DNA of 53,130 nt from Fuerstiella sp. (GTDB taxonomy: Bacteria; Planctomycetota; Planctomycetia; Planctomycetales; Planctomycetaceae). Below, one piece after another: positions 25,446 to 35,443 of this stretch. The notes beneath the pieces are model-generated. The model did no database searches, was not told the origin of the DNA, and was given only the letters and a program-made list of their open reading frames with translations. Location: the NCBI GenBank assembly GCA_022843805.1, contig JALHMY010000067.1, positions 1 to 53,130 of the forward strand, read 5' to 3'. How positions within the stretch are numbered: the stretch's first letter is position 1; each line of letters begins with the position of its first letter. The translations under genes were made by a program, and so were the position numbers.

Positions 25446-26588
25446 TTACTTCAAGGTATTGCCACTTTCAGCAGCTGAAACATATCGTTCACAATTCAGG
25501 CCCTCCAGTGAAATGGGGGAACTGCATTCCTGCAGCAGGGCTGCCAGAATTGCGGCTGTGCCAGGGGACATTTGCAGCCCCGATCGAAAATGGCCAGCGC
25601 CAACAAAAAGGTTGTCAAATCCTGGCACTTTACCGAGGAGTGGAAGTTCGTCGGGGGACTGTGGTCTCAGCCCGGCCCATGTGGCTGCAACTTCCGCATT
25701 CCGCAGGGCAGGGACCAGACTAATGGAAAACTGCAGCAGGCCAGAAACGCCTTCTGCTGTATTCTGTTTGCAGAAACCCGCATACTCTTCGGTGGATCCA
25801 ATCAGGATCAGACCATCCGGCCGAGGCACCAGATATCGACGCCCCAGTTCAATAACACACCGAAAGGGCAGTGGATCTGCTCGCAGCTGAACTATCTGGC
25901 CCCGTACAGGTTTCACCGGAATACGGATTCCGACAGCATCCAGAAGGGCAGTGGACCAGGCCCCGGCAGTCACACAAAGCCGATCAAATGACAACCAGCT
26001 GCCGTCGCCCGTTCGTGCGGCAATTCGCTGGTTTTTTCGCACCAGCTGTATTGCCGGACAATTCTCCACAATTCGAACGCCAGCCTGCAGACACGCGGCT
26101 CGCAGTGCCTGAAGATGACGGGGATTTCGTACCTGACAAAACTCGGGAAGATACACTCCTCCGGTGAAGCGATCATGAATGCCAGGCACATGAGACTCCA
26201 GCTGTGATCGCGTCAGTCCCTGAATCTGAATGCCTTCACGAGCCCAGCTGTCTCTGGTCAGATGGTGTTCTGATCCAGAATCATCCGTGGCCAGCTCAAC
26301 GGCTCCGCAGTTGCGATAACCGTTGTCGATTCCGGTTTTACTGAGCAACTGCTCCGCCAGAGCAGGCCACAGCGAATGACTGAATGCTCGCAGCCTTGCT
26401 TCCGGTCCTTCTGCATTTTTCAGGTTTCCCGGAGGCAGCATACCTGCCCCCGCCCATGATGCTTCCCGGCCAGCCGGCTGTCGATCAAAGACAGTAACTG
26501 AGGTGCCCTGCTCTGCCAGCTTCAGTGCAGTGGTCAGCCCAATGACACCAGCTCCCAGAATCACGATATCAGCGACAGAAGAACTCAC
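25446..26588 (-). CDS. thiO: glycine oxidase / FAD-dependent amine oxidoreductase ThiO
   Basis: 380 residues of the DAO family. The FAD-binding Rossmann motif is G12-x-G14-x-x-G17 in IVILGAGVIGLTTALKLAEQG; further markers are REASWAGAGMLPP (FAD contact typical of ThiO), CVTAGAWS, PVKPVRGQI, VPRPDGLILIGSTEE, and the C-terminal GHFRSGLQMSPGTA. ThiO oxidises glycine to iminoglycine for the thiazole ring of thiamine. No other thi gene is in the window. The start is GTG with CAGG 8 bases upstream. The dtd gene follows on the same strand after an AT-rich spacer. Confidence 0.9.
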   Translation of the reverse strand: MSSSVADIVILGAGVIGLTTALKLAEQGTSVTVFDRQPAGREASWAGAGMLPPGNLKNAEGPEARLRAFSHSLWPALAEQLLSKTGIDNGYRNCGAVELATDDSGSEHHLTRDSWAREGIQIQGLTRSQLESHVPGIHDRFTGGVYLPEFCQVRNPRHLQALRAACLQAGVRIVENCPAIQLVRKNQRIAARTGDGSWLSFDRLCVTAGAWSTALLDAVGIRIPVKPVRGQIVQLRADPLPFRCVIELGRRYLVPRPDGLILIGSTEEYAGFCKQNTAEGVSGLLQFSISLVPALRNAEVAATWAGLRPQSPDELPLLGKVPGFDNLFVGAGHFRSGLQMSPGTAAILAALLQECSSPISLEGLNCERYVSAAESGNTLK

Positions 26589-26725
26589 TTCAAAACCTGC
26601 AGCACTTTCAATTTAATGACAGCGGAAGCAGATGCCTCCAGTACATAACAGGTGGGACGGTGACGTCGCCGTCTTAGTTACGGCCTGCCGATGTTCGTCC
26701 CCTGTGTTTTACCTGTTCCCAGTCT

Positions 26726-28021
26726 TTACCTGTTCCCTATACAGTACAGGTATTCCCTGCGATTATTGTCATCACGTTCGGCAACTCGAAGATAAATTCG
26801 GCTGTCGGCGATCGTGGGTGTCGCAAAGGATTCATTGCCAAGCTGATTCTGCGACACTAATTTAAACTCGGCCGGAGACGTCTTAAACACAAAGGTAGTG
26901 CCCAGTTCGTTCGACGCCAGAATGTTGTCCCCAACGAGAATCGGTGATGCCGAGACGGGCCCTTTGAGCCGGGATTTCCACATTTCCTTTCCGCTTTTTG
27001 CTTCCCAGCAATGAGCCACGCCGGAGTCACTGAAGGCGTAGACATGCCCTCTGGTGACCAGCAGCGACTGTTCATAGCATTTGACGCTGTTTTTCCAGAG
27101 GATTTTACCTGAACCGTCAGCGCGAACTGCCACGGTTTCGGCTTTTGGATATCCGCCGCTCGCAAACACCACACCGTCTTCCCAGACTGCTGTACCGCAA
27201 GTGGCATGAGTCAGACAGGGGGTGCTCCATAAAGACTTGCCGTTACCCGGATCAAATGCCGCCATTTGTTCAAATCCGCTCAACAGCAGCTGATCGCGCC
27301 CCGCGACCTGTCCCACAATCGGCGACGACCAGACCAGTCCTTTGGGCATCTCCTGCTCCCAGACGGTTCGCCCTGTCTTCGTATCAAGCGCTTTCATCCA
27401 GGAGACCGTGTCAGAGTTTGCGGTAATGATCAGAGTGTTCTGATAAATGGTTGGCGAGGCAGCGTAACCGTATTTGTATAACTGTGGATTGAAGCCTCCT
27501 GCGTCGACTTTCCAGACGATTTTTCCGGTGGAATCCAGTGCTGCGGCCTCAATTTTCTGATGATGATTGAAGACCGCGTAGAACAGTTCTCCGTCGCTGG
27601 CCACGGTGGATGAAGCGTGGGTATTTTTCTGGTGCAGCTCGGGAAAGCCTCCCTGACTGATCGCAGTCAGCCACAGCTGCCGACCCGTTTCGCGTTCGAA
27701 AGCAATGACAGCCTGCGTCTGAGTTGCGTCGTCGGCACTGGTCAGCACAATCAGATTTCCCACAATCGTAGGCGACGAGTGTCCACGGCCCGGCACGTCT
27801 GTACGCCAGATTACATTCTTTTTACTGTCCCATGTCAGTGGAATGGACTGCCCGTCGGCTGCCACGCCATTCCCGAATGGACCCCGCCACTGAGTCCAGT
27901 CGGCGGCTGAAGCCACCTGGCCGACAGTCATCATCCCCAGAGCCAGCAACTGCACAAGGAGAACCAGGCGGCGACGAACACATCTGCCTGCAGGAGCGGA
28001 AGCGAAACAAAAACAACTCAT
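26726..28021 (-). CDS. secreted PQQ-like beta-propeller protein
   Basis: 431 residues. The frame opens with TTG at 28042; the ATG at 28021 is preferred and begins the export signal (after MSCFCFASAPAGRCVRRR comes LVLLVQLLALGMMTVGQ, cleaved near ASAADW). The mature protein is a compact PQQ-like propeller: DWTQWRGPFGNG first blade, AFERETGRQLWL, ALDSTGKIVWK, ALDTKTGRTVWE, AFDPGNGKSLWS, CWEAKSGKEMWK and a closing blade. It is a simpler version of the proteins at 7306-13369, without additional domains. A short direct repeat (TTTACCTGTTCCC, 26708 and 26725) overlaps its 3' end. Function unknown. Confidence 0.85.
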   Translation of the reverse strand: MSCFCFASAPAGRCVRRRLVLLVQLLALGMMTVGQVASAADWTQWRGPFGNGVAADGQSIPLTWDSKKNVIWRTDVPGRGHSSPTIVGNLIVLTSADDATQTQAVIAFERETGRQLWLTAISQGGFPELHQKNTHASSTVASDGELFYAVFNHHQKIEAAALDSTGKIVWKVDAGGFNPQLYKYGYAASPTIYQNTLIITANSDTVSWMKALDTKTGRTVWEQEMPKGLVWSSPIVGQVAGRDQLLLSGFEQMAAFDPGNGKSLWSTPCLTHATCGTAVWEDGVVFASGGYPKAETVAVRADGSGKILWKNSVKCYEQSLLVTRGHVYAFSDSGVAHCWEAKSGKEMWKSRLKGPVSASPILVGDNILASNELGTTFVFKTSPAEFKLVSQNQLGNESFATPTIADSRIYLRVAERDDNNRREYLYCIGNR

Positions 28022-28284
28022 CGGAGGCCATTCCTGAAACAAACCGGGCGGATGAAAAAACCGGCCCGAAGTTTGTCAGCTTCCGAAAGCGGTGGCAAGC
28101 GGGCTGTCGAATTAGTGGTTCAACAGCATATTCCCGGCGGCGTTGTCACATACTGCGACCGGCGGGAAAGAAGCACAAAATTCAGAAGTCGCAGGGCTCC
28201 GGAAGATCGGGCACCCTGCAACTTCAGTTTCTGACAACTATTCAGTGAGGCAGACAGCGAGGCCTGATGGCGTCGCTGCAACAA

Positions 28285-29316
28285 TCAGACAGTACCAAAA
28301 ATGGTACGTCCTGAGCTCTTCAGTTCGTTGCACGCCCGAATCATTCGATTGGCGACGCCAGCTTCGGCGAGCTTCAGCCATGTGCGGGGATCGTAGGACT
28401 TCTTGGAACCAATCTCGCCATCGATCATCAGGACTTCATCATAGTGCTTCATCATGAAGTCAACGACCGGTCGAGTAAACGCATATTGCGTGTCGGTATC
28501 GATATTCATTTTGATCACGCCGTAGTCCAGCGTTTCCTGAAGCTGACTGGCCGGCGTGCCTGATCCACCATGAAATACGAGATCAAACTCCGCCGCTTTG
28601 CCATATTTTTCTGTTACGGCTTTCTGACCGTCCCGAAGAATCTCGGGCTTCAGCTTCACTGCCCCCGGCTTATAGTGCCCGTGAACATTTCCAAAGGTCG
28701 CAGCAAACATGAAACGCCCCAGCCCGTGCAGGGCTTCGTGAACGGCCACCATATCCTCGGGTGAGGTATACAGTTTTTCGTTGGCCACTCCGGAATGGTC
28801 GATTCCGTCTTCCTCACCACCCACAACTCCAGCTTCCACTTCCAGAATAATCTCATTTTCCGCACAGAGCTTCATCAGGTCTTTGGCCAGAGCCATATTC
28901 TTATCCAGAGGCAGTTCTGAACCGTCGAACATGTGCGAATTGAACAGATTGCCCTGCCCTGCCCTGCGACGAGCGGCCGTTGCAGCGATGAGTGGTTTCA
29001 GGAAGGAATCAATCTTCTTTGGCTGGCAGTGGTCAGTATGCAGACCAATCAGAACATTGTGTTTTTCAGCAAGGCGATGAGCAGCCTCGGCCAGAACCAG
29101 TGTCCCGTACACGGCATCCTTAACATTCAGCCCGGAAGCAAACTCACCGGCACCCGTTGAAAACTGAATGATACCGTCGGATTTAGCGTCGGAAAACGCC
29201 TTCAAAGCAGCATTGATCGTGATAATGGACGTTACGTTGATGGCCGGATAGGCGTATCCACCCTGCTGGGCGGCATCGAGCATTTTGGCGTATTGCTGTG
29301 GAGTTGCGACAGGCAT
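28285..29316 (-). CDS. fba: class II fructose-bisphosphate aldolase
   Basis: 343 residues, zinc-dependent class II A (FbaA) type, which cleaves fructose-1,6-bisphosphate to two triose phosphates. Catalytic Asp95 and zinc ligand His96 lie in GLHTDHC; other ligands are in EVEAGVVGGEEDG and GNVHGHYKPG, with the phosphate-binding HGGSGT and NIDTDTQ motifs near the C-terminus. Nothing looks altered. Central glycolysis/gluconeogenesis enzyme, cytoplasmic. The ribosome site is weak (AGAAAG). Its neighbours share the strand but are not an obvious pathway operon. Confidence 0.96.
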   Translation of the reverse strand: MPVATPQQYAKMLDAAQQGGYAYPAINVTSIITINAALKAFSDAKSDGIIQFSTGAGEFASGLNVKDAVYGTLVLAEAAHRLAEKHNVLIGLHTDHCQPKKIDSFLKPLIAATAARRRAGQGNLFNSHMFDGSELPLDKNMALAKDLMKLCAENEIILEVEAGVVGGEEDGIDHSGVANEKLYTSPEDMVAVHEALHGLGRFMFAATFGNVHGHYKPGAVKLKPEILRDGQKAVTEKYGKAAEFDLVFHGGSGTPASQLQETLDYGVIKMNIDTDTQYAFTRPVVDFMMKHYDEVLMIDGEIGSKKSYDPRTWLKLAEAGVANRMIRACNELKSSGRTIFGTV

Positions 29317-29553
29317 TTTCTGAATGGCTTTCTGAAAGTGGAATCCTTGACTCTTTCCATACGCAGGTTATGCGCTGATTGCCCATCGCTGCAAGCTCTG
29401 GTCAGTTTTTCCCGTGTGGCAGCAACCATGTTCGCCCGTTCGGGAAATCTCCGAGCCCTGCAAATCATTAGCTTTATTCGACAAAACAGGGGCTGGAAGC
29501 CAACTCGTAGCCCGTTTTGGTAAACACCCAGGCCTCGCCATGATCAAAAGCCG

Positions 29554-32448
29554 TTACGGACCTTTTCGACCGCTGTTTTCGTCTCGAATTTCGCCTGTCA
29601 GACGCAGAGGATTGCTGACAGGACCGGGCGATTGCCTGTTCGCCGGAAGATCGGCGGGAAATCGGGTAATGGAGAGATCATCAATGTGCACTTCCGCAAC
29701 ACTGGTCAAAGCCATGGAAAACCGGAAGGTCGTCGACTTTGGTGCAATCTGGCGAAGCATTTCGAACTTCGTCCACTCATGTTCGGCCGTCAGCTGAACA
29801 CCACATTCCGGTCCCATTTCGGAATCGAAAAGCAGGAGCGGACGTTTCGATTGTGGCGGCACCGAGCGTCCTCGGCGCATTCGCCCGGTGATGCGAACAA
29901 TATCACCTTCTTCAACAGCGACCGGAGGGGTTGTGAAAACCAGAGGCGTTGTGGAGTCTCGGGGACCCACGGCTTTCTGAAGCGAATTGGGAATCCATGC
30001 AGCCAGCAGCAAGGCACTGTTTCCGGAAGCTGGCTCAATCAGGACATCAGCCTTGCACAAATACCCGGAAGAAACGGCTTCCGCACTCTGCCAGCCTGAT
30101 TCACTCAGCAATCGCTGGTTCTCAAAGCTGCCTGCCGGAAGCTGGTTTGGCGTTTCCCGGTCTTTTCTTTGCTGCAGCTCCCGCACCATCGCCCAATGGT
30201 CCGGCAGAGTTGCAAAAGAGACGGTATGAGGGGCTGCGGAAGGGCTGATCATGTTGCCCATCGCTTCTTTCCAGCAGAGTGTCTGGATTTGTCTCAAAAT
30301 TCTCAGAGCTTCCCGGGCAAACTGACTGGCTTCATGAAAATCTCGCTGAGTCGACTCATGCTGGGCTCTGTCGAGTGACCGCCTGACACTCGTAAAATGT
30401 TTGCTGACATCGGTCGGCACCGCTCCATATTCCCGCAGTTTTTCCGTTGTCGCCAGGACTCGCAGGTGCTTGAGTGTCGCAAGCTGCAGCGTCAGCTGAG
30501 TTGATCTTTCCGCGACCTGATAAATTCGCTGTTCGAGAGATCGAATGAGATTCGGATCTGAGGTGATCAGAATGGCGGCGTGCCGGTCGAAGTTCTCGAT
30601 TCGCATTTTTAGTCCGCCGGCCGTGATCTCCTGACGCAGCGCACGAATCCCGGTCGCTGATAACTGCCATGCCGAGGCTGTCTCCGACGCCGGAACAATC
30701 ATACTGATCTCCGGACTGAACATCGGCGCCGGAACATACTGGGAAACTTTATCCCAGTGATTTGCCATAATCAGCATTGATCCACCGTTGCTGACGATGG
30801 TCGCATCCGGCCCGTCAGGCTCCTCCTGAACCACGGCACTTGTCGACAGTACGGAACTGTTGAGGGCCGACTGAATCCATGGCTGAGATTGTTTGGATCG
30901 ACCGAACAGAGGTCCGGGCCCGGCAGGACTCGCATTTGCGGGTTGCATGCGATGATGACCATCCACCCTGCCCTTCGCCAGAAAAGGCTCAAGCAGCGAC
31001 AGCTCCAGATTGGCCAGTTCAATGGCAGCCAGAGTTTCCTGGTCCAGCTCAGAATCGGTTTTTAACTCGCGCGTTTTCCAGAAACCAATTCCCTTGCACC
31101 CTGCGGAAGTCGCCGCATAAGCCTGCGCCAGAATCTGCTCTGGCTCAACGTGTGGAAAGCTGGAATTCATCCGCATCCGCCACGTCTGCTGCTGACTGGA
31201 TGGTTCAGTTTGAATCCACATCCACGGAAAGGACATCTGCCCGGCCCCGCGCTGTCTGCGAAATGTCTGATTTCGCAGCTGACCAAACGTGTCTTCCCGT
31301 CCCACTACATGCTTACCAATTCCCACCAACTCGATTTCACGCGACGCGGCTCCCTCCGCTGACGTCACATCCGCCATCTGTGGACGACGGAATACTCGGT
31401 CGGCGCTGCGAGTTTCCCGGGAAATTGCCAGAAAACGAGGAAGCTGATCGGGGCTGACACGAGTTCCCAGCAGCCATGCCGACACATTCGGACACAGCTG
31501 ATCCAGTGGCGGCGATGCCTGTAAGACGGCCGTATAATTGCCGGGTTCAAATGTCGGCTGTGGAGGCGTTGCCAGGACCGCAATGCCGGAAGTTGACAGC
31601 AGATCAGCGCGCTTTGCGTCCCGACAGTCGGAGATCCAGACGGCGTTGAGCCCCATCTGTCGCAGTGTCGTCAAACTCTCTCCGTGATCCGGCGCAAACC
31701 GTAAGACGACTGGCTGCTCATTGACCAGCACATGATTGAGTTCAACTTTCAGCGGCAGATAAACAGGCTTCGATTCGGACGCCGCTTCCGGTTCCGCCAG
31801 CTCTTCTTCCTGAGCAACTTTTGTGATCGGCAGTCCGGCATCAAACACCACAGGACCATAATCAGACAGCCCAATATCCACAAAAGTCTCACCCGGTCCC
31901 ACCTCAAGCAACAATGTCAGACCGGTCACATATGCATTTCTCGTGTCCACATCCGAACGATGGAGTTCCGCGCGGACTCGTCGCAGCTGTGATTCCAGAG
32001 CCCCCGTCGTTCCGGCAACTCGTATCACATGCCAGCTGTCGGCCTTCCGGCAGATCTCACCAGGAAGATATGTGACCAGCGGCTGTTTTGTTCGCGGATC
32101 GCGGTGCTGAGGCAATACAACTCGCAGTGCCACCTGAACTCCGCCGACTGTCGAATGCAGTCGCACAGATCCCATAAACTCGTCGTGAAGTCTGGAAACA
32201 GGACGATTGCTGGTCAGCAATATTTTCTGATGCCCACCAGTATTACTGAATTGAAATCGATGGATCTGCTGGCCGCCTTCATTCAGCAGCTCGACCCCTG
32301 TTTTCATCGAATCCGGTGTACGGTCAACCTGCCAGACAACTTCCGTCGCTGGTACAGGACCTGCCACAGGCTCGTCGTCCGACAGCAGGCGCGCAGATCC
32401 CCCGCAAAGCAGGAGGGTGGTGATTAGCAGGTGACGAGTCAAAATCAT
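29554..32448 (-). CDS. large secreted protein with a TIM-barrel-like centre and C-terminal beta-sandwich
   Basis: 964 residues; no named family recognised. The frame reaches 32535, but the ATG at 32448 has GGA upstream and opens the signal peptide (MILTRHLLITTLLLCGG). Residues about 30-215 look like a beta-rich domain; about 220-470 resemble a glycosidase-like TIM barrel (ESLTTLRQMGLNAVWISDC, NVSAWLLGTRVSPDQLP, AYAATSAGCKGIGFWKT), though I cannot identify a catalytic acid pair. A helical, coiled-coil-like stretch (about 630-770; EQRIYQVAERSTQLTLQLA) precedes a C-terminal carbohydrate-binding-like sandwich (about 775-950) with IVRITGRMRRGRSVPP and VAEVHIDDLSITRF. A polysaccharide-related role is inferred only. 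Confidence 0.7.
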   Translation of the reverse strand: MILTRHLLITTLLLCGGSARLLSDDEPVAGPVPATEVVWQVDRTPDSMKTGVELLNEGGQQIHRFQFSNTGGHQKILLTSNRPVSRLHDEFMGSVRLHSTVGGVQVALRVVLPQHRDPRTKQPLVTYLPGEICRKADSWHVIRVAGTTGALESQLRRVRAELHRSDVDTRNAYVTGLTLLLEVGPGETFVDIGLSDYGPVVFDAGLPITKVAQEEELAEPEAASESKPVYLPLKVELNHVLVNEQPVVLRFAPDHGESLTTLRQMGLNAVWISDCRDAKRADLLSTSGIAVLATPPQPTFEPGNYTAVLQASPPLDQLCPNVSAWLLGTRVSPDQLPRFLAISRETRSADRVFRRPQMADVTSAEGAASREIELVGIGKHVVGREDTFGQLRNQTFRRQRGAGQMSFPWMWIQTEPSSQQQTWRMRMNSSFPHVEPEQILAQAYAATSAGCKGIGFWKTRELKTDSELDQETLAAIELANLELSLLEPFLAKGRVDGHHRMQPANASPAGPGPLFGRSKQSQPWIQSALNSSVLSTSAVVQEEPDGPDATIVSNGGSMLIMANHWDKVSQYVPAPMFSPEISMIVPASETASAWQLSATGIRALRQEITAGGLKMRIENFDRHAAILITSDPNLIRSLEQRIYQVAERSTQLTLQLATLKHLRVLATTEKLREYGAVPTDVSKHFTSVRRSLDRAQHESTQRDFHEASQFAREALRILRQIQTLCWKEAMGNMISPSAAPHTVSFATLPDHWAMVRELQQRKDRETPNQLPAGSFENQRLLSESGWQSAEAVSSGYLCKADVLIEPASGNSALLLAAWIPNSLQKAVGPRDSTTPLVFTTPPVAVEEGDIVRITGRMRRGRSVPPQSKRPLLLFDSEMGPECGVQLTAEHEWTKFEMLRQIAPKSTTFRFSMALTSVAEVHIDDLSITRFPADLPANRQSPGPVSNPLRLTGEIRDENSGRKGP

Positions 32449-32760
32449 GGAACGTCCGTGTTTCATGATGTGAACAACAACTGGCCGGAAACAGACACAA
32501 ATTGTAAACAATTCCGACAATCTGCACGAGGCCACTTAATCCACCTGAATTTCCCTGCCTGTGCATCTATCCAGATTTAAGGGATCAGGAGATCTTTCAG
32601 GGAATTGCGAGCGGACAAATTCGTTAAGAAAAAGTGTTTTGTTCATCTGTTAAATCCTTGTGAGCAGTGGCGTGTACCGGCAGAATCTGCTGAGGAGACA
32701 ATTCCCCTGTGGTTACTCTCTCCAAAACAAGTCGAGTAACCGAATTCTCGGAGTCGTGTG
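32449..32760. other. 312-base divergent spacer
   Basis: Region between the starts of two divergent genes. It is AT-rich near 32605-32660 and should contain both promoters. No repeat, RNA or further gene is supported. Confidence 0.5.
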
Positions 32761-33054
32761 ATGACAACGCCCAGGCGATTCAATGACGCGGAAACAGACA
32801 CTTTGCCGGTGGAAATGATGGAGCTCGAGCGGCTCATTACTCATACCCAGGGTGCTGATAAGGCAGAATTGCAGCTGGCATGGCAACGCGTGGCCGATTC
32901 ATTCCAGAGGCGACGCAGAATACTGAATCTGGTGCAGGAAGCCCTGTCACAACTCCGGCTGGATGTGAAATACCTGATGTTCGATCTGGAAACCACTCGC
33001 CGAGAACGCGATCAGCTGCAGGCCCAGCTTGAGGACGGCGAAAAAGGCTTTTGA
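32761..33054 (+). CDS. small conserved-looking coiled-coil protein
   Basis: 97 residues; no family recognised. A GTG immediately before the ATG would add one residue, but GGAG sits 7 bases before the ATG at 32761. Composition is charged and helical: MELERLITHTQGADKAELQL, WQRVADSFQRRRRILNLV, and DLETTRRERDQLQAQLEDGE at the end, consistent with a continuous coiled coil. No signal peptide or membrane segment. It could be an adaptor or regulatory protein. Codon use and a good ribosome site support a real gene. Confidence 0.65.
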   Translation: MTTPRRFNDAETDTLPVEMMELERLITHTQGADKAELQLAWQRVADSFQRRRRILNLVQEALSQLRLDVKYLMFDLETTRRERDQLQAQLEDGEKGF

Positions 33055-33361
33055 TAAGCATAATACAGACTGCTGTTGCACGTCCGTTGCTGTTTTGCAC
33101 GCTCACCTGACCGCTCCCGGCGTTCACCGCCATCAGGGATTCGCACGAGGTGCCTGACGATTATCAGGATTTTTTGAATTCCAGCTTCGACCAGCGACAC
33201 AGGTTCCGAGCATTCCAGGGGACCTCAATAAATCGATTCCGCACGTCTCACTTCGTATCCGCAACCCAATTCCCCCGTCGCCAGAAGGAAGTGCGGAGCT
33301 TCCGGACGTCCAGTGGATATCTTCGCAACAACGATTTCCAGCTGTCCGAATCCTGCAACTC
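33055..33361. other. 307-base convergent spacer, nothing recognised
   Basis: Between the stop of the coiled-coil gene and the stop of the PDZ gene. Open frames here are short and unlike coding sequence. No terminator-type hairpin stood out. Confidence 0.4.
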
Positions 33362-34576
33362 TTAAGGGTTGAATTCAGGTACTTCTTCCGGCCATTTCGG
33401 GGGCCAGTCAAACTTGTGTTTCAACGTCAGTTCCCGACTCAGTTGCTGTTCATTACGCTGTAATCGCAGCTGAATCGTTTGCCCCTGCTCAGACAGAATC
33501 CGGTCGATCTCAATCCTTGACAATTGCTCGGGCGTCCTGCCGTTCAGACTCAGTACGATATCTCCCGGCTGAATATCCGGATTTTTCGCTGAATAGCCAT
33601 CGATAATCGATTCAACGATCAGCCTGCCGCCGAGGTCGTAGCGTGTCCTGAGTCCGCTGGCATTGAGAGCCAGTGATCCCGCCTGATTCGCGGGAAGCTG
33701 TGCGAGCCAGACGGTGCTCTCGGGAAAATCGAAAGTCGTGTGAAAACAGTTGAGCATTGACAAGCCAATTCTGTCAGATCGTGATACTGTCACCGGGACG
33801 TTCTGAAAGGTTACCCCGCCAACTTTCAACCAGCGCAGGACGAGCAGGTCGCCCGTCCGTGAATGACTAAGATCATTAATCTGCCGAAAATTGTCGATGA
33901 CTGTCAGTCGCTGCAGATGTCCGGAACGCTGCAGCATACCTGCGCGTTCCTCTGATAACTCAATCGGGAAAACACCAGCCGTTTCGATTTGTAAAGGCCT
34001 TGGACCAATCGTTGGGAACTCAACAGCGATCTGAGGAATGCCCTTCTGATTCCATTCGATGGGAACAGGGGTGCCACGAAAGGGCTGGCGTCGATCCCTG
34101 AGAACGTCAATCCGTCGAGATTCCGGATCAAGACGAAGGATCAGCTCCCGCAGATATGGCATTGGGGCGACAGCATCAACCGGAACCTGAATAAACCTGT
34201 GAAGGTTTGTCATATCCGAGGATAACGCAGCGTCCATTCGGACAGGCTGATTCAGACAGGAGAATGGCAGGTTCTGAAAAACGGGGGCACTTCCGGGAGT
34301 CAGTGGTCTGCCATGGAGCTCCATTGCCAGCCGGTACTCACGAAAGTCGCTGGCGCCATTGGGCGAGTGAACCACCATCAGGTCAGATCCGGTGCCTGGA
34401 GCGGCCAGAACTTCACGTTCTCCGATTTTCGCGGGAAAAAACCATCCACTGGTTCGCCGATAATACTCAGCAGTAATCTTCTCCGGCTCGCCAACAACTC
34501 CATCAGCACCGAAGGCCCCCGCACTGAAAATCAGCCAGACAATCGCGGGTACCGCCCTGTACAAACTCCGAGCCAT
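33362..34576 (-). CDS. exported degenerate aspartyl protease-like protein with C-terminal PDZ domain
   Basis: 404 residues. The start at 34576 is favoured by GAGGGA 7 bases upstream and by the signal peptide (MARSLYRAVPAIVWLIFSAG). The first 290 residues follow the retropepsin-like two-lobe pattern, but both catalytic Asp positions are changed: GTGSDLMVV near residue 61 in place of DTGS, and ETAGVFPIEL in the second lobe in place of DTGA. The last 110 residues form a PDZ domain (GGRLIVESIIDGYSAKNPDI, then QPGDIVLSLNGR). The hallmark of this planctomycete architecture is protease plus PDZ; here protease activity is doubtful, and a peptide-binding or chaperone role is more likely. Confidence 0.75.
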   Translation of the reverse strand: MARSLYRAVPAIVWLIFSAGAFGADGVVGEPEKITAEYYRRTSGWFFPAKIGEREVLAAPGTGSDLMVVHSPNGASDFREYRLAMELHGRPLTPGSAPVFQNLPFSCLNQPVRMDAALSSDMTNLHRFIQVPVDAVAPMPYLRELILRLDPESRRIDVLRDRRQPFRGTPVPIEWNQKGIPQIAVEFPTIGPRPLQIETAGVFPIELSEERAGMLQRSGHLQRLTVIDNFRQINDLSHSRTGDLLVLRWLKVGGVTFQNVPVTVSRSDRIGLSMLNCFHTTFDFPESTVWLAQLPANQAGSLALNASGLRTRYDLGGRLIVESIIDGYSAKNPDIQPGDIVLSLNGRTPEQLSRIEIDRILSEQGQTIQLRLQRNEQQLSRELTLKHKFDWPPKWPEEVPEFNP

Positions 34577-34676
34577 CAGAATTTCCCTCAGTTCGGACAA
34601 CTCAAAATGTCACTCCAGATGCGAACATTGGCCATTCAGATGTTATGGCAACTGCCGGATTTGCCTCAATGTCAGT

Positions 34677-35246
34677 TCAGTTTCCTGACGCTCGCTGAAA
34701 GATTTCGGCGACGGCGATGGTCAGCCCCGGCAGAATATTACTTCCGCTCACATGGTGATCCCGATTGAATGTTTCCGGCGGGACAGCTGCGCGATGAACC
34801 TGAACCGTCTGAAAATACGGATCCACAATCCATACCATAGAAACTCCCGCAGCAAGGTACTCCAGAACCTTGTCTCGCACATCTTCAACTGTGTCTGCCG
34901 GAGACAGAATATGTACTGCCATTAACGGTACCCCTTCGATCAGTGTGGTCCTGCCTGTCTGACTGGCGACTACATCCGCAGAGAACAGTGCGACATCAAT
35001 TCCAACCGTCGTATCGGGATCTCGACGCAGAATTGTACCGACATCTCCGCTGTGAACTTCTCCCCCGGGAATGGATCCCGAATCCAGCCATTCATCAAGC
35101 AGACGCGTGACGCGTGCCACCGCCAGACTATGGAAGCGATTGCGTTTCGTCACCGGTGTCTCCTTCAACTGACCACGAATCAGTTCCCGGTCAACACCAT
35201 CTTCCGGCATGGCCAGCAGCTGTTCTGTCGTCATTGTCTGTGACAT
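34677..35246 (-). CDS. Uma2-family (DUF820) PD-(D/E)xK nuclease-like protein with altered motif
   Basis: 189 residues from the ATG at 35246; the frame is open to 35309, but the extra 21 residues are basic and unlike the family. The Uma2 fold is visible: MTTEQLLAMPEDGVDRELI, then GIDVALF (Asp84), LSPADTVEDVRDKVLEYLAAG (His112 before it, Lys126) and VSMVWIVDPYFQTVQVH. The family normally has Glu in the E-V-x-S-P strand; here it is His112 (AVHILSP), which should impair metal-dependent cleavage. Uma2 proteins are abundant in planctomycetes and cyanobacteria; their function is largely unknown. It stands alone. Confidence 0.85.
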   Translation of the reverse strand: MSQTMTTEQLLAMPEDGVDRELIRGQLKETPVTKRNRFHSLAVARVTRLLDEWLDSGSIPGGEVHSGDVGTILRRDPDTTVGIDVALFSADVVASQTGRTTLIEGVPLMAVHILSPADTVEDVRDKVLEYLAAGVSMVWIVDPYFQTVQVHRAAVPPETFNRDHHVSGSNILPGLTIAVAEIFQRASGN

Positions 35247-35443
35247 CAGGGTACTCTTGGAAATTCGTCTCTTTGCAACGACCCGCGAAACCTGACCTGC
35301 ACGACGCATATTGAAGCTCTGCGGGGGTCTGTCCGGAATTGTAACTTCCCCGGCGAGCGATCACCAACGCAGTTCCTGGCACAGATGTTGGGGTGGGAGT
35401 TGTTTCATCAGGACCGTACACCGCTGACCTTCACTCTGACGTA

